DNA from: Diogma glabrata
Lineage: Eukaryota > Arthropoda > Insecta > Diptera > Cylindrotomidae
Assembly: GCA_963693315.1 (NCBI GenBank)
Contig: OY856187.1
Location: forward strand, 72,785,113-72,849,112
Direction of reading: 5' to 3'
Length of the DNA: 64,000 bases
The first letter of the stretch is position 1, and every line of letters begins with the position of its first letter. Positions 23,770-36,090 of the stretch are shown in pieces. A program made the position numbers and the translations under genes. The notes beneath the pieces were generated by a model. It saw nothing but the letters and a program-made list of their open reading frames with translations. It ran no database searches and was not told the origin of the DNA.

Positions 23770-26700
23770 ATCAATGCAGTATCTTTGTAAAATTCAATTT
23801 TTCATTTAGAGTCAAATCGTGAATTATTTTCAGCATAGCAGAGTCAATGTTGACTTTTAAATAAATACTGTGACAAGAATTTTGTTAATCGAATTATAAA
23901 AAACTTTAAATGTATAGACAACATACTCAAATTAATAAACAACTCAAGCAATATTTTGTCAAATAAACATTATGTATACAATATATATAAACAAAACATA
24001 ACTGCTACGTAAATAAAGTCTAAGAATATAAATTCTTAAAACAAATTCAAAAGAAAAAGTGAAATTAAAAATAAAATTTGTTGTTCTCAAAATAGAACTA
24101 AAATTTCATGTTATTTGTTCTTGAAAGTGATAATTATTGAAAAGATAAATATCAGATAAATATTATTTACAAAAAATATATTAATTAGCGAGTGTGCTGT
24201 CGATATACTCGTATCTTGTTTATTTACTCGACAAATGTGTGCTTACGAGATGAGTTGAGGTTATATGATTGATTGGATGGATTAAGCATATTTTTGGGTA
24301 TCGAAGTAGAATTACGTTTTACTGAAGTCATAGTGAAAAATTTTGTTTTAATATTTTAAACGGCCAAATGATTACTCGTCTTTTTAAGAATAGATAAGTT
24401 GTTAATTATAAATTAAATTGAAGTAAAAACTTTAAACCTAATTTGATATGATGTAATTGCTGGTCATGAATTATTTTTCTTATGATAAGATAGCCAATTT
24501 ATAAGTGATTTTTTTTTTGAATTTTACTAAAATAAATGCGGAAACTTTTATGTTTTTTATGAATGGAATTTAATCGATAAAGTTGTTTTGTATAAAAGCT
24601 TTATGAAAATAATTACATGAGTAATTTTTTATCATGTCAAAGTTTTATAGTAATTGGGATGTGTACTAAAGTGATGATACAGTTCCAACTAAAGTTCAAT
24701 TAATTTAAAATCGTGTATCATAAAAATCTACAATCTTTATCGAAATAATTGACAAATTAAAAAAAAAGTAAATATTAATGAATATATGTAAAAAAGAAAT
24801 TCTGTTGATAAATTTGATTTAATATTCAATTAAAATGTATAAATTTACACATACGAATGTGATTTGAATAAATTTAATGTGTTGTTCAAGCGTGTATTAA
24901 TTGTTGTTGTCGCGAAATTTTTTATCGTTCCATTTCATTTTTTATTATTTACAAATAATTTATTTATGTCATGTGATCAAATGAAGAGCAAATGGAAATG
25001 TGACGGTGAGCTGAAAAGTTATTTGTTAAAATCATTTCTTGATGTGATTGGTATTGAAACACATAGTGTTGTTTTTCCAACAATTTTTTAGGTCTTGAGT
25101 TTTTTTACTTCCAACAAAAGTGTGTGTTTTTCTGTGTCGGTTCTAACGAAGAATACCAACAACTTTTAAAGTTTAACAATCGGAGCAAGCGTTTTATACC
25201 CATGCATTTGTAATGCAGGAAAAGATAAAGTAAACAAAAGAATTTCAATGCATTTTTAAGTTTTAAGAAACATTGTATTGTAACTAATAATTTAATCGCC
25301 CAGTGTAAAAGTTTTCTATTCTGGCACATCCGGTTATCTCCAAAAGTTTGGTAAAATCGCCTTAAAATAGGGGAAAAAGTATTAAAAAGGGACGACTCAA
25401 TTTATTGTACTCCCTTGCCACGAAAAAATAGATTTTGGCAGAAGCTAGTTACTTTTTGCTTAGATAGAGTGAAGGTTCAAATCATAATAAATTTGGTATT
25501 TGTATTTCAGTTTCTATTTTTTGACATATTATTGCAAGGGTAATTAGAATGTCTCGTCGTGGTAAATATTTTAAGTAACATTTTTTATGCATTAACGTGT
25601 TTTAACGTAGTAATAAACTTCCCTTTAGAAGCGAAAAATTCATCATACCTTCTGTTTTTTTTTTTTTTTTTTTTTTCAAAAAGAATTACTGATTTTTCAT
25701 GAAATGGCCTGTAGACTGTTAAGTAGTTTAGGTCAAACTTCTTGGGTACCGTCCACAAATTTTCAAACCATTGTATTTCAATCAATTTATTCAATTTGAT
25801 AGAGCATGCTGAAAGGTGCTGATATAATCTTGTATTTACAACGCAAATTAAGTTAACTGATCCGTTAATTTCCTTACGGTTTTTCGTATGAGGCCTTTTT
25901 ACCAAAGGTCAAATACTTCTCATACTGTTTGGTATTTTGGCAACTTTTACTTAACAAGAACAGAAATAAAACGAAAACAACAATATTGGCATTCGTCAGA
26001 AATTTTTTAAACATCACAATTATAAATGTTTTCCCTCACAGCTACTCTCAGCAATAAAAAAAATGAAAAATTGGCAGTTGTTTTGTATCATAAAAGTACA
26101 TGTTTGAAAAATTTTTTGAAGTTCGTCCTATCTTAATGCGTGACAGTAAAAAGGTGAAAGGTTAAGAAACTTTAAGTAAGTTAGGAAACTTTAAATAAGT
26201 CAACTGTCACGTTAAATTTTTTAACATGGTTCAATCGGTTGCTAATCGCGCAGTCTGAGAAATAGTGCAATTGCTGGTAATCATGGCTCATCAAAGGCTC
26301 TTGAGTTATCTGGCAAATATTTAGTGTCAGTTTTCCATCCTAATTCCCAAAACATGCTAAAACGGACAACAGTTGTCATTCTCTAATCACTAATGAGTCT
26401 TCACAGAATTATTAAAACGACTGAAATAATTGAATGTTTTTTATTACAATTATTGGATTCTTAAATCAGTTCACAATTAAATCCAACATGATCACTTATG
26501 ACGTATTAATCAAATTCAACATCCTATGTTGAATTTTGTGAACAACATTAAAATCTTAAATAACTTGTTTCTGCAATATCAAATAACATAAAACCCAAAC
26601 TAATACAAAAAAAATCATATATGTATGTAACATAAACAAATACCGAATTAATATCGCGATCAAAATCTGCTATTACGACATGCACTATTTAAAGGAGTAA

Positions 26701-27132
26701 AGATATGACCTTGGCCGGGACTGAAGGTGAAAACGTTTTTTGTGCTTCATAAATTTCAAAAATATTGTATTTTTTTTTCAGAAGTCAATGATCGTCATTT
26801 TATTTTCGATCTTCATTTTATTTCTGTTTTTTATGATCAATCGTTTTTTGAAGTTAAGAAAATTAAATGCAATAAAAAATTTGTTGGTGTATAGTGTAAT
26901 CATTTAGTTTGGTTCTTCTTTGGGCAAAATTAATGTCAATTTGCAAAACATTTTGATTTATTGTTTCGCATGAAGACTAATGGTTTGTCCGGTTGTGTAT
27001 TGATTTATTGGTGGTAAAACAAAATTTAAAATTAACTATTCGTTGAAGTAAATACTATTATTAGTAATTCCATTTTAATAATTGGAGGGTCGGCAATCCT
27101 GAGCTATTATGCCAACAACAACTCACCTCACA
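23770..27132. other. 3.4 kb of AT-rich DNA, no gene seen
   Basis: The longest featureless stretch of the window. It contains a poly-T run near 25657-25676. Open frames are below 110 codons and show no recognisable domain. Confidence 0.5.
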
Positions 27133-27252
27133 ACCGTTGTTACAGAGAAAACCGCTGGAGCGATTTAAAAATATTTTGTATCTTAAAATAGGTTAACTTA
27201 ACGAGCTGAAAGGACGATGCATTCGATAACTGTACCGCCAGTGTTCTAAATT
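27133..27252 (+). repeat. Repeat family B, head fragment
   Basis: GAAAACCGCTGGA, GAAAGGACGATG and TTCGATAACTGTACCG align in order with 15020-15130 and 34995-35105. Flanking parts of the element are absent, so this is an isolated, older fragment. Confidence 0.6.
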
Positions 27253-28139
27253 ACCAAAAGATTATTTAAATATTTAAATATTTAAATATTTATGTTTGTC
27301 GTTTGATTGTAATATAAGACATCATCATGTAAATTAACTGCGATTATGGATAAAAATTGCAAACATCTACCTTGAAGTCTATATAAAGAAAACCGATAAT
27401 CTCAGAAAATCAAAAATGACAATATCATAACTAATATTTACTTGTTGAGAATAAATGTTTCAAAATTGAAAGAGATGGAAGCGGAGACGGCGAGCCTACA
27501 CTGCATAACTCTCCATCTTAATTTTGTGGTTTACCACTTTTAGTAAAATTTCCTTCGGAAAATTTGATTGTTACACATAAACATTATAACAGACTTGTGG
27601 AAGTCCATTAAACAAAGTGAAGTTCCATTTGGCCACAGTAAAGGGAGGACGATGAGGTAAGAACATGGCGATGAGTTTTAGATTCCAGAAAGTAAAATGT
27701 TACGAGGATAGTTAATTCGGTGATAATTTTGATAATAAAGACTCTGGTTTTTACATCCATTGTGGAGACGCTTTTATATCGACTGTAAAAAGAATACAAT
27801 ATACAGCAAGCGTATAAATCAACTTGGAATGCTAGACTTGATCGAATGCCTTGATCGAATGTTTACAGTGAAATATGATTTGATTTCTGCAACTCTTTTA
27901 TGTCAAACGAATATTTTCTGTCACATTTAAATCAAATTCAGGTATTTTGCTAACATATTTTGTTATTAAAGCTCACCGAATTCATCCTGATCCAAAGTCT
28001 CCACTCCTCTCGATAGTTTCTTTCGTCCCCCCCAGAATTAATCATTCTTCCATCCGATAAATGTATTTATGTTATCTTCTTTCTAACAAGACAAAATTAA
28101 ACTACTTTTTTCGAATTCTTCCACAGATTTAAACGTAAA
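27253..28139. other. AT-rich DNA, no gene assigned
   Basis: Nothing recognised up to about 27950. From 27960 the base composition becomes less AT-rich and may be eroded 5' sequence of the Penelope-like element that follows. Confidence 0.4.
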
Positions 28140-28510
28140 AAACAGAAGGAGGGATTCTCGGAAATCCAGCAAGGCATTTATTTATTACCAGTTCCGTTTC
28201 AATCACTTCGATTCGCAAAACTAATTTCGCTTCCGATCCACTACCTCAGCTTTTTCAAAATCTACGATCTTCCTAAAACACATTAACAAGGTATGGCCGG
28301 TATGCGTCCGATCGTCGTCAACTACTTTTCTCCGTCACTCAACCTATCGATTTTTTGGTAATTCTTACCTATACATAGTCATAACCTAGAGAAGCAAAAA
28401 GTAAAGTATATGTGAAATTTCGCAAACTATGTATATTTAAAATAGATAATACTCTAGTAAATTTTAATCAAATGAAACTGATTCAAATATAATACGGCTC
28501 AGATTAGGAC

Positions 28511-28797
28511 AAATAGGCAAAACCTCCGATACATAGCCTGATTCATTTTTTAGCACAGAAAAAATCGTGAACTTGTAGCGCCATTTTGAGTTAAAATTCA
28601 ATATATAAAAAAATTCAAAAAATCGCCTTAACGCCAATAACGCCATCTAGAAAATTAATACTCCATATAAAAAATTCAAAAGAATTTAATCAAAAACACT
28701 AATCCAATTTTTTGCATATATGACAATGTCCATTGCTTTTTTTAATATAGCGTCATTGAATTAGGCTTGAAGAATATAGGAGGTTTTGCATATACGG
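28511..28797. mobile_element. MITE-like inverted repeat inside the Penelope-like element
   Basis: The left arm 28511-28545 (GCAAAACCTCC, AGCCTGATTCA) pairs with the right arm 28757-28797 (TGAATTAGGCT, GGAGGTTTTGC). The spacer is about 210 bp of AT-rich DNA. It lies between two reverse-transcriptase motifs that are normally much closer, so it was probably inserted there. I found no target duplication. Confidence 0.5.
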
Positions 28798-28804
28798 CAT
28801 ACCT

Positions 28805-29040
28805 TAATTAGAAAATCACATATGATTTTGATCAGGCTCTGATCCAGCATTTACTGTTAGAGATGAGATAAGTCGTCGGAGTCCTTCCCGGATCAGGACA
28901 AATAGGGTATGCTCTATTAGTGAAATCAGGTATGAATTCTGATAGGGGCCGGATGCAAATGCCCTATTAGGACTTACCTTACTACACACTGATCTAGCAC
29001 TTATCATAATAGGACATGCCTAAACCAAATGCTAGTCAGG
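28805..29040. repeat. Degenerate relative of the CCCGAGCAG MITE
   Basis: Words such as GATCAGG, CTGATCC, AGGGGCCGGATGCAAAT and GCCCTATTAGG match the style and partly the order of the internal sequence of the element at 30202-30583 (AGGGGCGGATATATCCAAAT). No terminal repeats remain. Confidence 0.4.
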
Positions 29041-30201
29041 ACATTCTATTTTTCTTTCTTCGATCACAGTTACGTATACAAACTTCAGAACTTGACATTG
29101 TCAACCACCTTTCTCCCACCCTTCCAGACTTGGTACAAGAAGATGTCCTGATTATATACTAAGACCAGATTCTTTACTTCCTTTTTTCTTAAAAAAATAT
29201 GTCGATGACATTATTTGGTGTATTTCTTCCATTTACATTGATGACACTGTATCCTCCCTCAAATCCATCTTCCCATCCATTCAATTCACCCATGTAGTGG
29301 GTAAGTAACGAACAAATCAGCTTTTTAGAGATCAGCATTATTCGTAATCATGATCGCAGCATCTCCATCAACTGCTGGCAAAAATCTTTTGCTTTCAACC
29401 GCCTCTTGAACTTTTTATCTGGACATCACTTCAACGTAGATTACACCCTTGAAAAACACGTCCCTTGCCAAGCGTGACACAAAACACATACAAAAAAAAA
29501 AGAATCACCCTTAACAAATACCAGTACGCTTTATTTCATGATCCTCAGTGCTCCGCTTATCTCCCCTCGTCGACCCGTTTTCACACCGTTTCCACATATC
29601 GACGAATTCAACAACATGTTTACAAACATTGTCAAAAACAAATTTACCGAAGTTCGTTTAACCATCTCCTACCCCCAACTCTTTGTTAACTCACTTTTAT
29701 CCTCAATATCAAAGACAAATTCCCGCACCAAAGTTTTCTATGAAGTGAGCTGATTGCCATACTGTATTTGTAGGAGGTTGAAAAAACAGCATCTAGAACA
29801 AGCATTATACAAAAACATATGTCTGTTTTTAAACGCCCAAACGAATCCAACAACGCCTTAATTGAACAATTCAAAACTTTTATTAATTCTTTTTATGATT
29901 TTGTTGGTGTTGAGCAAGGTTTTTCTGTCAAAATGCTATGTGTTTTAATTTATATAAAGCTTATTCTAACCGTTCTTAAATTGGTTCCTTAATAGTCACT
30001 GCTAAAGTCTTCATATAGATATATTAAACAATCCGCTTTCGAAACGTCGCGGTTGGTCCTACACAAAAAAAAACAACATAAAATCATGAACATAAACAAC
30101 TATTTTCCGAAAATGCATTTCTATCAAAATTAAAAACATATCCTTTATATAAAATATTTTTAAAATTGTTTATAAAACGTAAATATTACAATTAAAACCA
30201 T

Positions 30202-30583
30202 CCCGAGCAGAAATTTTTTAGGGCTCAAATACGGCCCTGATCAGGTTAGCCCTAGTTTGAAAGGGTCCTGATCATGAGTGTAACGCTATTGCCCAATCAG
30301 GCGCTGATTGGGGAAAACGGATCAGTTTTCCATGTAATATTAAATAGGGCAAACCCTAGTAAGGCATTTTGTATCAGACCCTGATCAGATTGCCCAACTA
30401 GGGGTCAGATACGAAAAATCGAATCAGGGGCGGATATATCCAAATAAGGTTAGCCCTAAACGGGTATTATAATTCAGGTCCGGAACAGCCCTACATCAGA
30501 TTGCCCTAATAAGGCTTGCCCTATCTGGTCCTGATCACGCCCTGACTGTATTCAGGCTTTCCCTAACTAATTTCTGCTCGGGA
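30202..30583. mobile_element. 382-bp MITE with CCCGAGCAG inverted ends
   Basis: The left end CCCGAGCAGAAATT (30202-30215), followed by TTAGGG, is inverted at the right end AATTTCTGCTCGGG (30570-30583), preceded by CCCTAACT. The interior is unusually GC-rich for this window. It is built from reiterated short words: CCTGATCAG, TTAGCCCTA, TTGCCCTA and AATAGGGC in both orientations, so it can form many local hairpins. There is no open frame. The flanks share only an AT dinucleotide, so the target duplication is unclear and the superfamily unknown. Confidence 0.75.
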
Positions 30584-32055
30584 TTACATATAATAATAAC
30601 AAATAAAAAACAGAGAGTGTGCTTAAAACCGCAAGGCAGAAGTGAAAATTTCATTGGCAATCGCAATCAATTGATATCGTATTAGTAGTATTTGGATCGT
30701 ATTAGTAGAATAAATGAGAAACAAGTCAGAAGATAAACCGCTAACTACACACACTAACCTCACAATGTAAACCAAATAATTGTCAAAATAGCACTCATAT
30801 GCCAATAGCAGGGACTAAAGTACGCGTGGTTGTCACACCCATAGATCAACAAGTTTAATTTTACAAATCTTCCTGCGGAAAGCTAAGCAAATTCATTGGT
30901 ATTAATGCGCATTGTTGCCGTTTGTAAATCAAAATTTATAACCACCATTTATAATTATTTTATAATTACTTTATTGGTAATGATTGCCATCCATGTTTAA
31001 TCATACATAAGCTATGCTTCTTTGTATAGAATTTATGCGATTTTCGTCTCGTAATTGTGAGCTTTAAATCGATATAATCGATTTTATCAAGTATCAAGTT
31101 ACAAGTATTAAGTTTTAACTTAATTTTAGAAACATGTATTACATACAATTCCAAATCGACAACATATTTAGTGAAAATGATAAAATTCCAATACATATAA
31201 TTTTTATATACAAATGTAATTGTTTCAGCAATCAGGTTATACTATCTTTTTGACGTTATTTTTAATTTCATAAAAAAATTATGTTCAAAAAAAAACATTG
31301 ATCAAAGCAAACTACCGTTTAAAACGATAGTTAAATAAAAAGTAAAAATTAAGCGTACACAACAACTTCATAAATTTTCATGATGATTAATGTATTAATG
31401 CATAAAGGATAAACAGCCATACATATCTACTCTCAATTTTATATATATTCAATATTTATTTAGCATGATGACTCGAATGCAAATTGCAAAAGACAGTAGC
31501 AATATAACTTTAAAAAAACTGCGTTATAGATCAATTTTTAAAATTCGTATAAAGAAATTTTTATTATTTTTATGAAATCATATATAAAAAAAATTAATTT
31601 AATGGTATTTAATAAAAATTAAAAAAAACAATAAAAAATATGTACCATACCAGTACATATGTGTACCATACCAGTACCAGTACATAGTTGAACTCATTAC
31701 CTACAGCACATCAGTCGAGCACGATAACCACAACGCAACTTGAAACATTAAGAAATGATAAATAGAATTTAATTTAAACCTTAATAAAGTCTTTCATTTC
31801 AGAGCATCACGGATCAGCCTAGCTTACTACCTACGGAAAAATCTGTGTGTGGTGCGCCTAAAGAAGTTTTCACATAAAACAAAAAATTTTACGTTTTGCG
31901 TAACTAAACAGCACAGGCCCAAGATAAGTCATCATTTATATTTTGCAAGATAGTTAATGGTCAAGATATAGTTTTAATATCAAAAACCAGTTCAAATTGT
32001 CAAGATAAAAAGACAATAAAACTCTTCAAGAAATTCATCTATCGTGAAGACTTAC
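30584..32055. other. AT-rich DNA, no gene seen
   Basis: No gene is recognised. A small direct repeat GTACCATACCAGTAC lies at 31640-31680. AATAAA followed by a less AT-rich stretch near 31785-31850 could be the end of an old retroelement, but I cannot support that. Confidence 0.4.
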
Positions 32056-32295
32056 TTCACGATAAATAAAAAAAGTTAAGATAGATAGTCGAAATAGTCA
32101 ATATATTCAGCATAGTCAGAATAGCCTAGAAAGTATAAAAAAATATGATTTAGTCTAGAAAGTCAAGATAGTTTAGATAGTGAAGATAGTTAAGATTATA
32201 AAAATAACAAGACTTGTCCAGACAGTCAAGATAATCAAGACGGTCAAGATAGTCAAGACAGAAACGATAGTCAAGATTGTCAAAATAAGAAAAAA
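32056..32295 (+). repeat. Degenerate (AGTCAAGAT)n satellite, locus 1
   Basis: Diverged 9-bp units (AGTCAAGAT, AGTTAAGAT, GGTCAAGAT) are recognisable throughout. The same unit forms the arrays at 33008 and 40715. Confidence 0.75.
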
Positions 32296-33007
32296 AATAA
32301 AATAAAAATAAAAACTAAACAAACAAAAAAAGCTTTTCTTGTTTACCGGTCCCACTAACCAAATGTTATGACAAATATAAAAAAATTTAAATCTTTAATC
32401 TTAAATCTTACAATTTATGAGGAATTGTATGCATTTGGATTTATTTGAGAATCTTTTATTATCTGCATTTAAAATTTTTTGTTCTCTCTAGTTTGATTTC
32501 TGATTTTGAAAGTTGTACGAATTACTTATATGTAAATTACTTGTTAAGAGTGCTATCACTATAATTTGTGTTTTTTCATTGTTCACTTTAATATTACTTT
32601 TTAATGTTAGTTTCACAGCATTTTATTTTATAATATTTGAATTAATATTGTATATTGTTTTTTCCTTCTTTTTTTCTAATTTGTTTCTAAATTATTATGT
32701 TTTAAAAAGTAATACAATAATGAATTTTTGACCTTTTCTAATTCATCGACAGTAAAATCATTCAAATTTCCAAGGAAATTAGGCAATTGATTTAATTTGA
32801 TATCAAAGAAATCCCCTAATATCATTCCTTTTTTAATTATGAAAAACGGTTGTTTATAACTTGTCTCTCATATTAAATTAATTTATGTTCGTTTTTAAAT
32901 GATAATTATATTTATTCCTCATTTCAATTTGAACTAATGTAATAATTTCATTAGTTTCATTGTGTATTGTATAAAACATTGTGTAATTGATGAAAAGATA
33001 TAGACAG
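32296..33007. other. AT-rich spacer between satellite loci
   Basis: No gene recognised. Confidence 0.45.
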
Positions 33008-33350
33008 TGTCAAGATAGTCAAGATAGTCAAAATAGTCAAGATAGTCAAAATAGTCAAGATAGTCAAGATAGTCAAGATAGTCAAGATAGTCAAGATAGT
33101 TAAGATAGTCAAGATATTCAAGATAGTCAAGATGGTCAAGATAGTCAACAAAGTCAAGATATTTCACATAGTTTTAGTAGTCAAGATAGTCAAATAAGTC
33201 AAGACAGTCAAGAGACAGTCTTGAGATAGTCAAGAAAGTGTAAAAAGTCAACCAAGTCAAGAAAGTCAAGATGTTGAGAATAGTAAAAAAGTTAAGAAAG
33301 TTTGACAATCCGATAGTCAAAGATAGTCAAGATGGTGAAGATAGTTAAGA
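33008..33350 (+). repeat. (AGTCAAGAT)n satellite, locus 2
   Basis: Regular AGTCAAGAT units from 33008 to about 33170, then increasingly diverged units to 33350. The 9-bp period keeps minus-strand frames open (Asp-Tyr-Leu and Thr-Ile-Leu repeats). These are not genes. Confidence 0.92.
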
Positions 33351-33459
33351 TATTTTTATTTTTGCGAGTTTTTGTGACTTTAATTAAGTCTTATCGACCT
33401 TTGTTTTAAATATTATAATTTATTGTTTTTGTCACAGACTTGAGTTTAAGATATTTTAC

Positions 33460-33812
33460 CGCCACTAAAAGATGTTAAAAAGAAAGTAGACAATAATGGG
33501 GTTGTTAATCGCAAAAATTGTGAAACCATATACATAAGACATACGGGACAACTACTAAAGAACCGGATGAATCAAAACAAACACGACATCTCCAAAAAAC
33601 ACTTAATAACGGATCATTGCACAATGGTGGCAGTACACACAAATAGAACAGGACACAACTTCAACACAGAAGAACCAATAATTTTGGATAAGGAAAAAAA
33701 CTACAATAAACGACTAATTAAAGAAATGTTGCACATAAAAACCAATACAAATACATGCAACAAACGATCAGATGTGGAGAATTTGATCTCCACTCTACAC
33801 ACCTTTAATTAA
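33460..33812 (+). pseudogene. Penelope-like element fragment: GIY-YIG endonuclease domain
   Basis: One frame is open from about 33465 to the TAA at 33810-33812. It reads LKDVKKKVDNNGVVNRKNC, ETIYIRHTGQLLKNRMNQ, then TGHNFN, EPIILDKEKNYNKRLIKE and a C-terminal tail. This is the GIY-YIG module that ends Penelope-like element proteins, where it nicks target DNA. The family Tyr of the first motif is replaced (GVVNR), and the Gly after YI is Arg (TIYIRHT), so catalysis is doubtful. The reverse transcriptase is missing. It belongs to a different subfamily from the copy at 28140, judging by sequence. Confidence 0.75.
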
Positions 33813-34825
33813 ACATAAAATGAAATAGCATATTTAAATAATTGATATCAGGATGTAATGTTTTTCCTTTTCTTCCTCTGTCTCTTTTCTTTTTGAATAT
33901 CATTATAATAAAACAATTTACCTCCAAAAATAACAAACCAAAGAAAACAGTAGATATGTATAATGTTAGCATAATTATAATTTTAAGCAAAGTTTTTTAA
34001 TCAATAATTTAATTTTTTTATAATTTTAATTTGGCTGTGTAGTTTTTAATGTAAGCATAATTTTAATCTTATTAAATTATTTTATTTTAGCCTTTTAATT
34101 TTATTAACTTAATTTAATGTCTTTAGTGTATAAAGTATAGTCATAGAGAAACATATATAGAGAGAAATAACCTCTATTCACACAAATTGTATATAGAATA
34201 CTGATAATACAAATAAAAGTACAACCAGAGATGAAGGGTTAAGCAATATACAAATTTTACAAATTTTGTATTGCATTCTTTCTGTCTTATATGAAACAAT
34301 AAACAAAGCAAATCAAAATAAAAAAATGAGAATTTATATTTGAAAGAGAAATATTTCTTTTGCTTTATTTTCTATTTTACTTTTACTTAAATACAAAAAA
34401 ATACGATAATTATAAAATAGAAAATAAAAAAAAAGTACTCGTATGTATGAGTGTTTAAATATATAATTTAAGAATTGTATTGGGATGATAGTTTTTTATA
34501 TTTAACAAATATAATTTCATTCATTGATAATTTAAGTACTCGCATGTATGAGTGTTTAAATATATAATTTAAAGATTGTGTTGGGATGATAATTTTTTGT
34601 TTTTGTATATTGAAGAAGCAAATGATTGAATTTGTTATTTGGGTTACGAATTGTTTGTTTTGTTGTCAAGATTTTTTATTTATTTTTTCATCTTTTTTTA
34701 AATGGATTTGAACTATATTAAGTTTTTATTGTCCTAGGTCGATGACTTTAGATTTTAGAATATATCAATTTAGTTTGGTCAGAGTTTGATTTAAATTGAT
34801 TCATTTGGTCGTGTTTGATATAATT
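33813..34825. other. AT-rich DNA with a short direct repeat
   Basis: CATGTATGAGTGTTTAAAT-type sequence occurs near 34443 and again near 34542, forming a 100-bp direct repeat. No gene recognised. Confidence 0.45.
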
Positions 34826-36090
34826 ACTTCGGTCTGAAAGACCTGAGATTACATTCATGAGCGCAAAGTGAAATTCTTACCCATGCTTTTTTTGCATTTC
34901 TCGACGTTTTAGGACCTACTGATTCTAAAAAATCAACAAACAAAAATGTATGTCTGTCTGTCGGCCGGCCGTCCGCCGTCCGTCCGTCACAACCTACGAA
35001 ATCTAGAAAACCGCTGAACGGATTTGAAAATTTTTTTTTCTAAAAATTGGATTACTCAATAGAAAGAGCCGAAAGGACGATGTGTTCGATAGCTGTACCG
35101 GAAGCGTGTTAAAAAAATCGTCAAGTGTGTCAAAACAAGGAAATTTGCATATTTTTTGCTTAAAAAACGTTCATTTTAAGTGATTTCGAGTAGGAACATT
35201 GAATTTGGAGAAATCTTGATGGTCGGGATTGGTATGGGAGACCAAAATCTAGATTTTTGTATTATAAGTTTGTCAAAAAAATGTTGTCAAGTGTGTCAAA
35301 AGAAAGATTTTTATTTATTTTTTTACTCAATTTTTTGGAAAAAAATAAAATTAATAATATGTATGTATGAAAATATATTATTATTATAGAGAATTATGGC
35401 ATTATAAGATTGTCAAAAAAATAATGTCAAGCGTGTCAAAAATGATTTCATTGATTTTTTTAGCCAATTTTTTGGAAAAAAAAATTTATCTTATGAATTG
35501 GTTTTATTGAATTGGTTATAGTTTTTGAAATAGTTTTGGAATTTTGATAAAAGTTTGTATTTTTGATTTTGTAATAATTTTTGCTATATTTTTAGAATTT
35601 TGGAAAAACTTTGAATTCTTAAGAATTTTTGGAATTTTATTAGAATTTAGAAAAAGTTTAAATATTTGATTTTATTCTAATTTTTGGAATGTTTTTGGTA
35701 TTTTTCAATTTTTGATTTTGTTATAATTTTTGCAATATTTTTAGAATTTTGGAAAAAGTTTGGATTTTTAAGAATTTTTGGAATATTAATGGAATTTAAA
35801 AAAGTTTAAGTATTTGATTTTATTCTAATTTTTGGAATATTTTTGGAATTTTGAAAAAGTTTGATTTTATTTAAGTTTTACAATATTTTTGGAATTTGAA
35901 AGAAATATAAATTTGTGATTTTGTAATATTTTCTCGAAACGCTAAGTGGAGATGATTTTGAGTAGTTTGCTGAGTGTATCATCTTTTCACTAAATCATGT
36001 TAATTTTTGATCTGTTATAATTTTCCGGCAACGTATTGATGTTTCGTGTTAGTTTTGAAATAAATTTCTAAACAGAGATAAAAAGTACTT
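34826..36090 (+). mobile_element. Repeat family B, copy 2
   Basis: Starts with the same ACTTCGGTCTGAAAGACC as copy 1 and follows it closely. The order is a microsatellite head, the AAATCTAGAAAACCGCTG block and GTCAAGTGTGTCAAAA words. A 57-bp tandem array (about 35520-35900) and a tail with GCTGAGTGTATCAT and TTTTCCGGCAACG complete it. It lacks the terminal CAGACCGAAGT end, so it is truncated at the right. The 20-kb separation from copy 1 with good similarity supports dispersal. Confidence 0.6.

Larger units (their letters stand above)
28140..29990 (+). pseudogene. Penelope-like element: reverse transcriptase and GIY-YIG endonuclease remnant
   Basis: The Penelope-type reverse transcriptase appears as FFKIYDLPKTH and RPIVVNYFSPSLNLS (28251-28345). 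After an interruption it continues with LSPTLPDLVQEDVL (about 29115) and the catalytic KKYVDDII (YVDD at 29198-29209). Then come SIQFTHVVG, QISFLEISIIRN and FNRLLNFLSGHH. A GIY-YIG endonuclease region follows: KVFYEVS (29732), EKTASR, HMSVFKRPNESNNALIE and SFYDFVG (29790-29910), spread over three frames. Stops and shifts make it inactive. In the intact family this protein carries out target cleavage by GIY-YIG and target-primed copying. The extra spacing between the RT motifs is explained by the inserted repeats at 28511-29040. Confidence 0.72.

Noticed and set aside
31640..31870. Solo LTR suggested by AATAAA and a GC-richer end
   Set aside because: No TG...CA boundaries, partner LTR or target duplication could be found.
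32934..33167. Asp-Tyr-Leu repeat and Thr-Ile-Leu repeat proteins
   Set aside because: Translation of the 9-bp satellite AGTCAAGAT, with no unique sequence.
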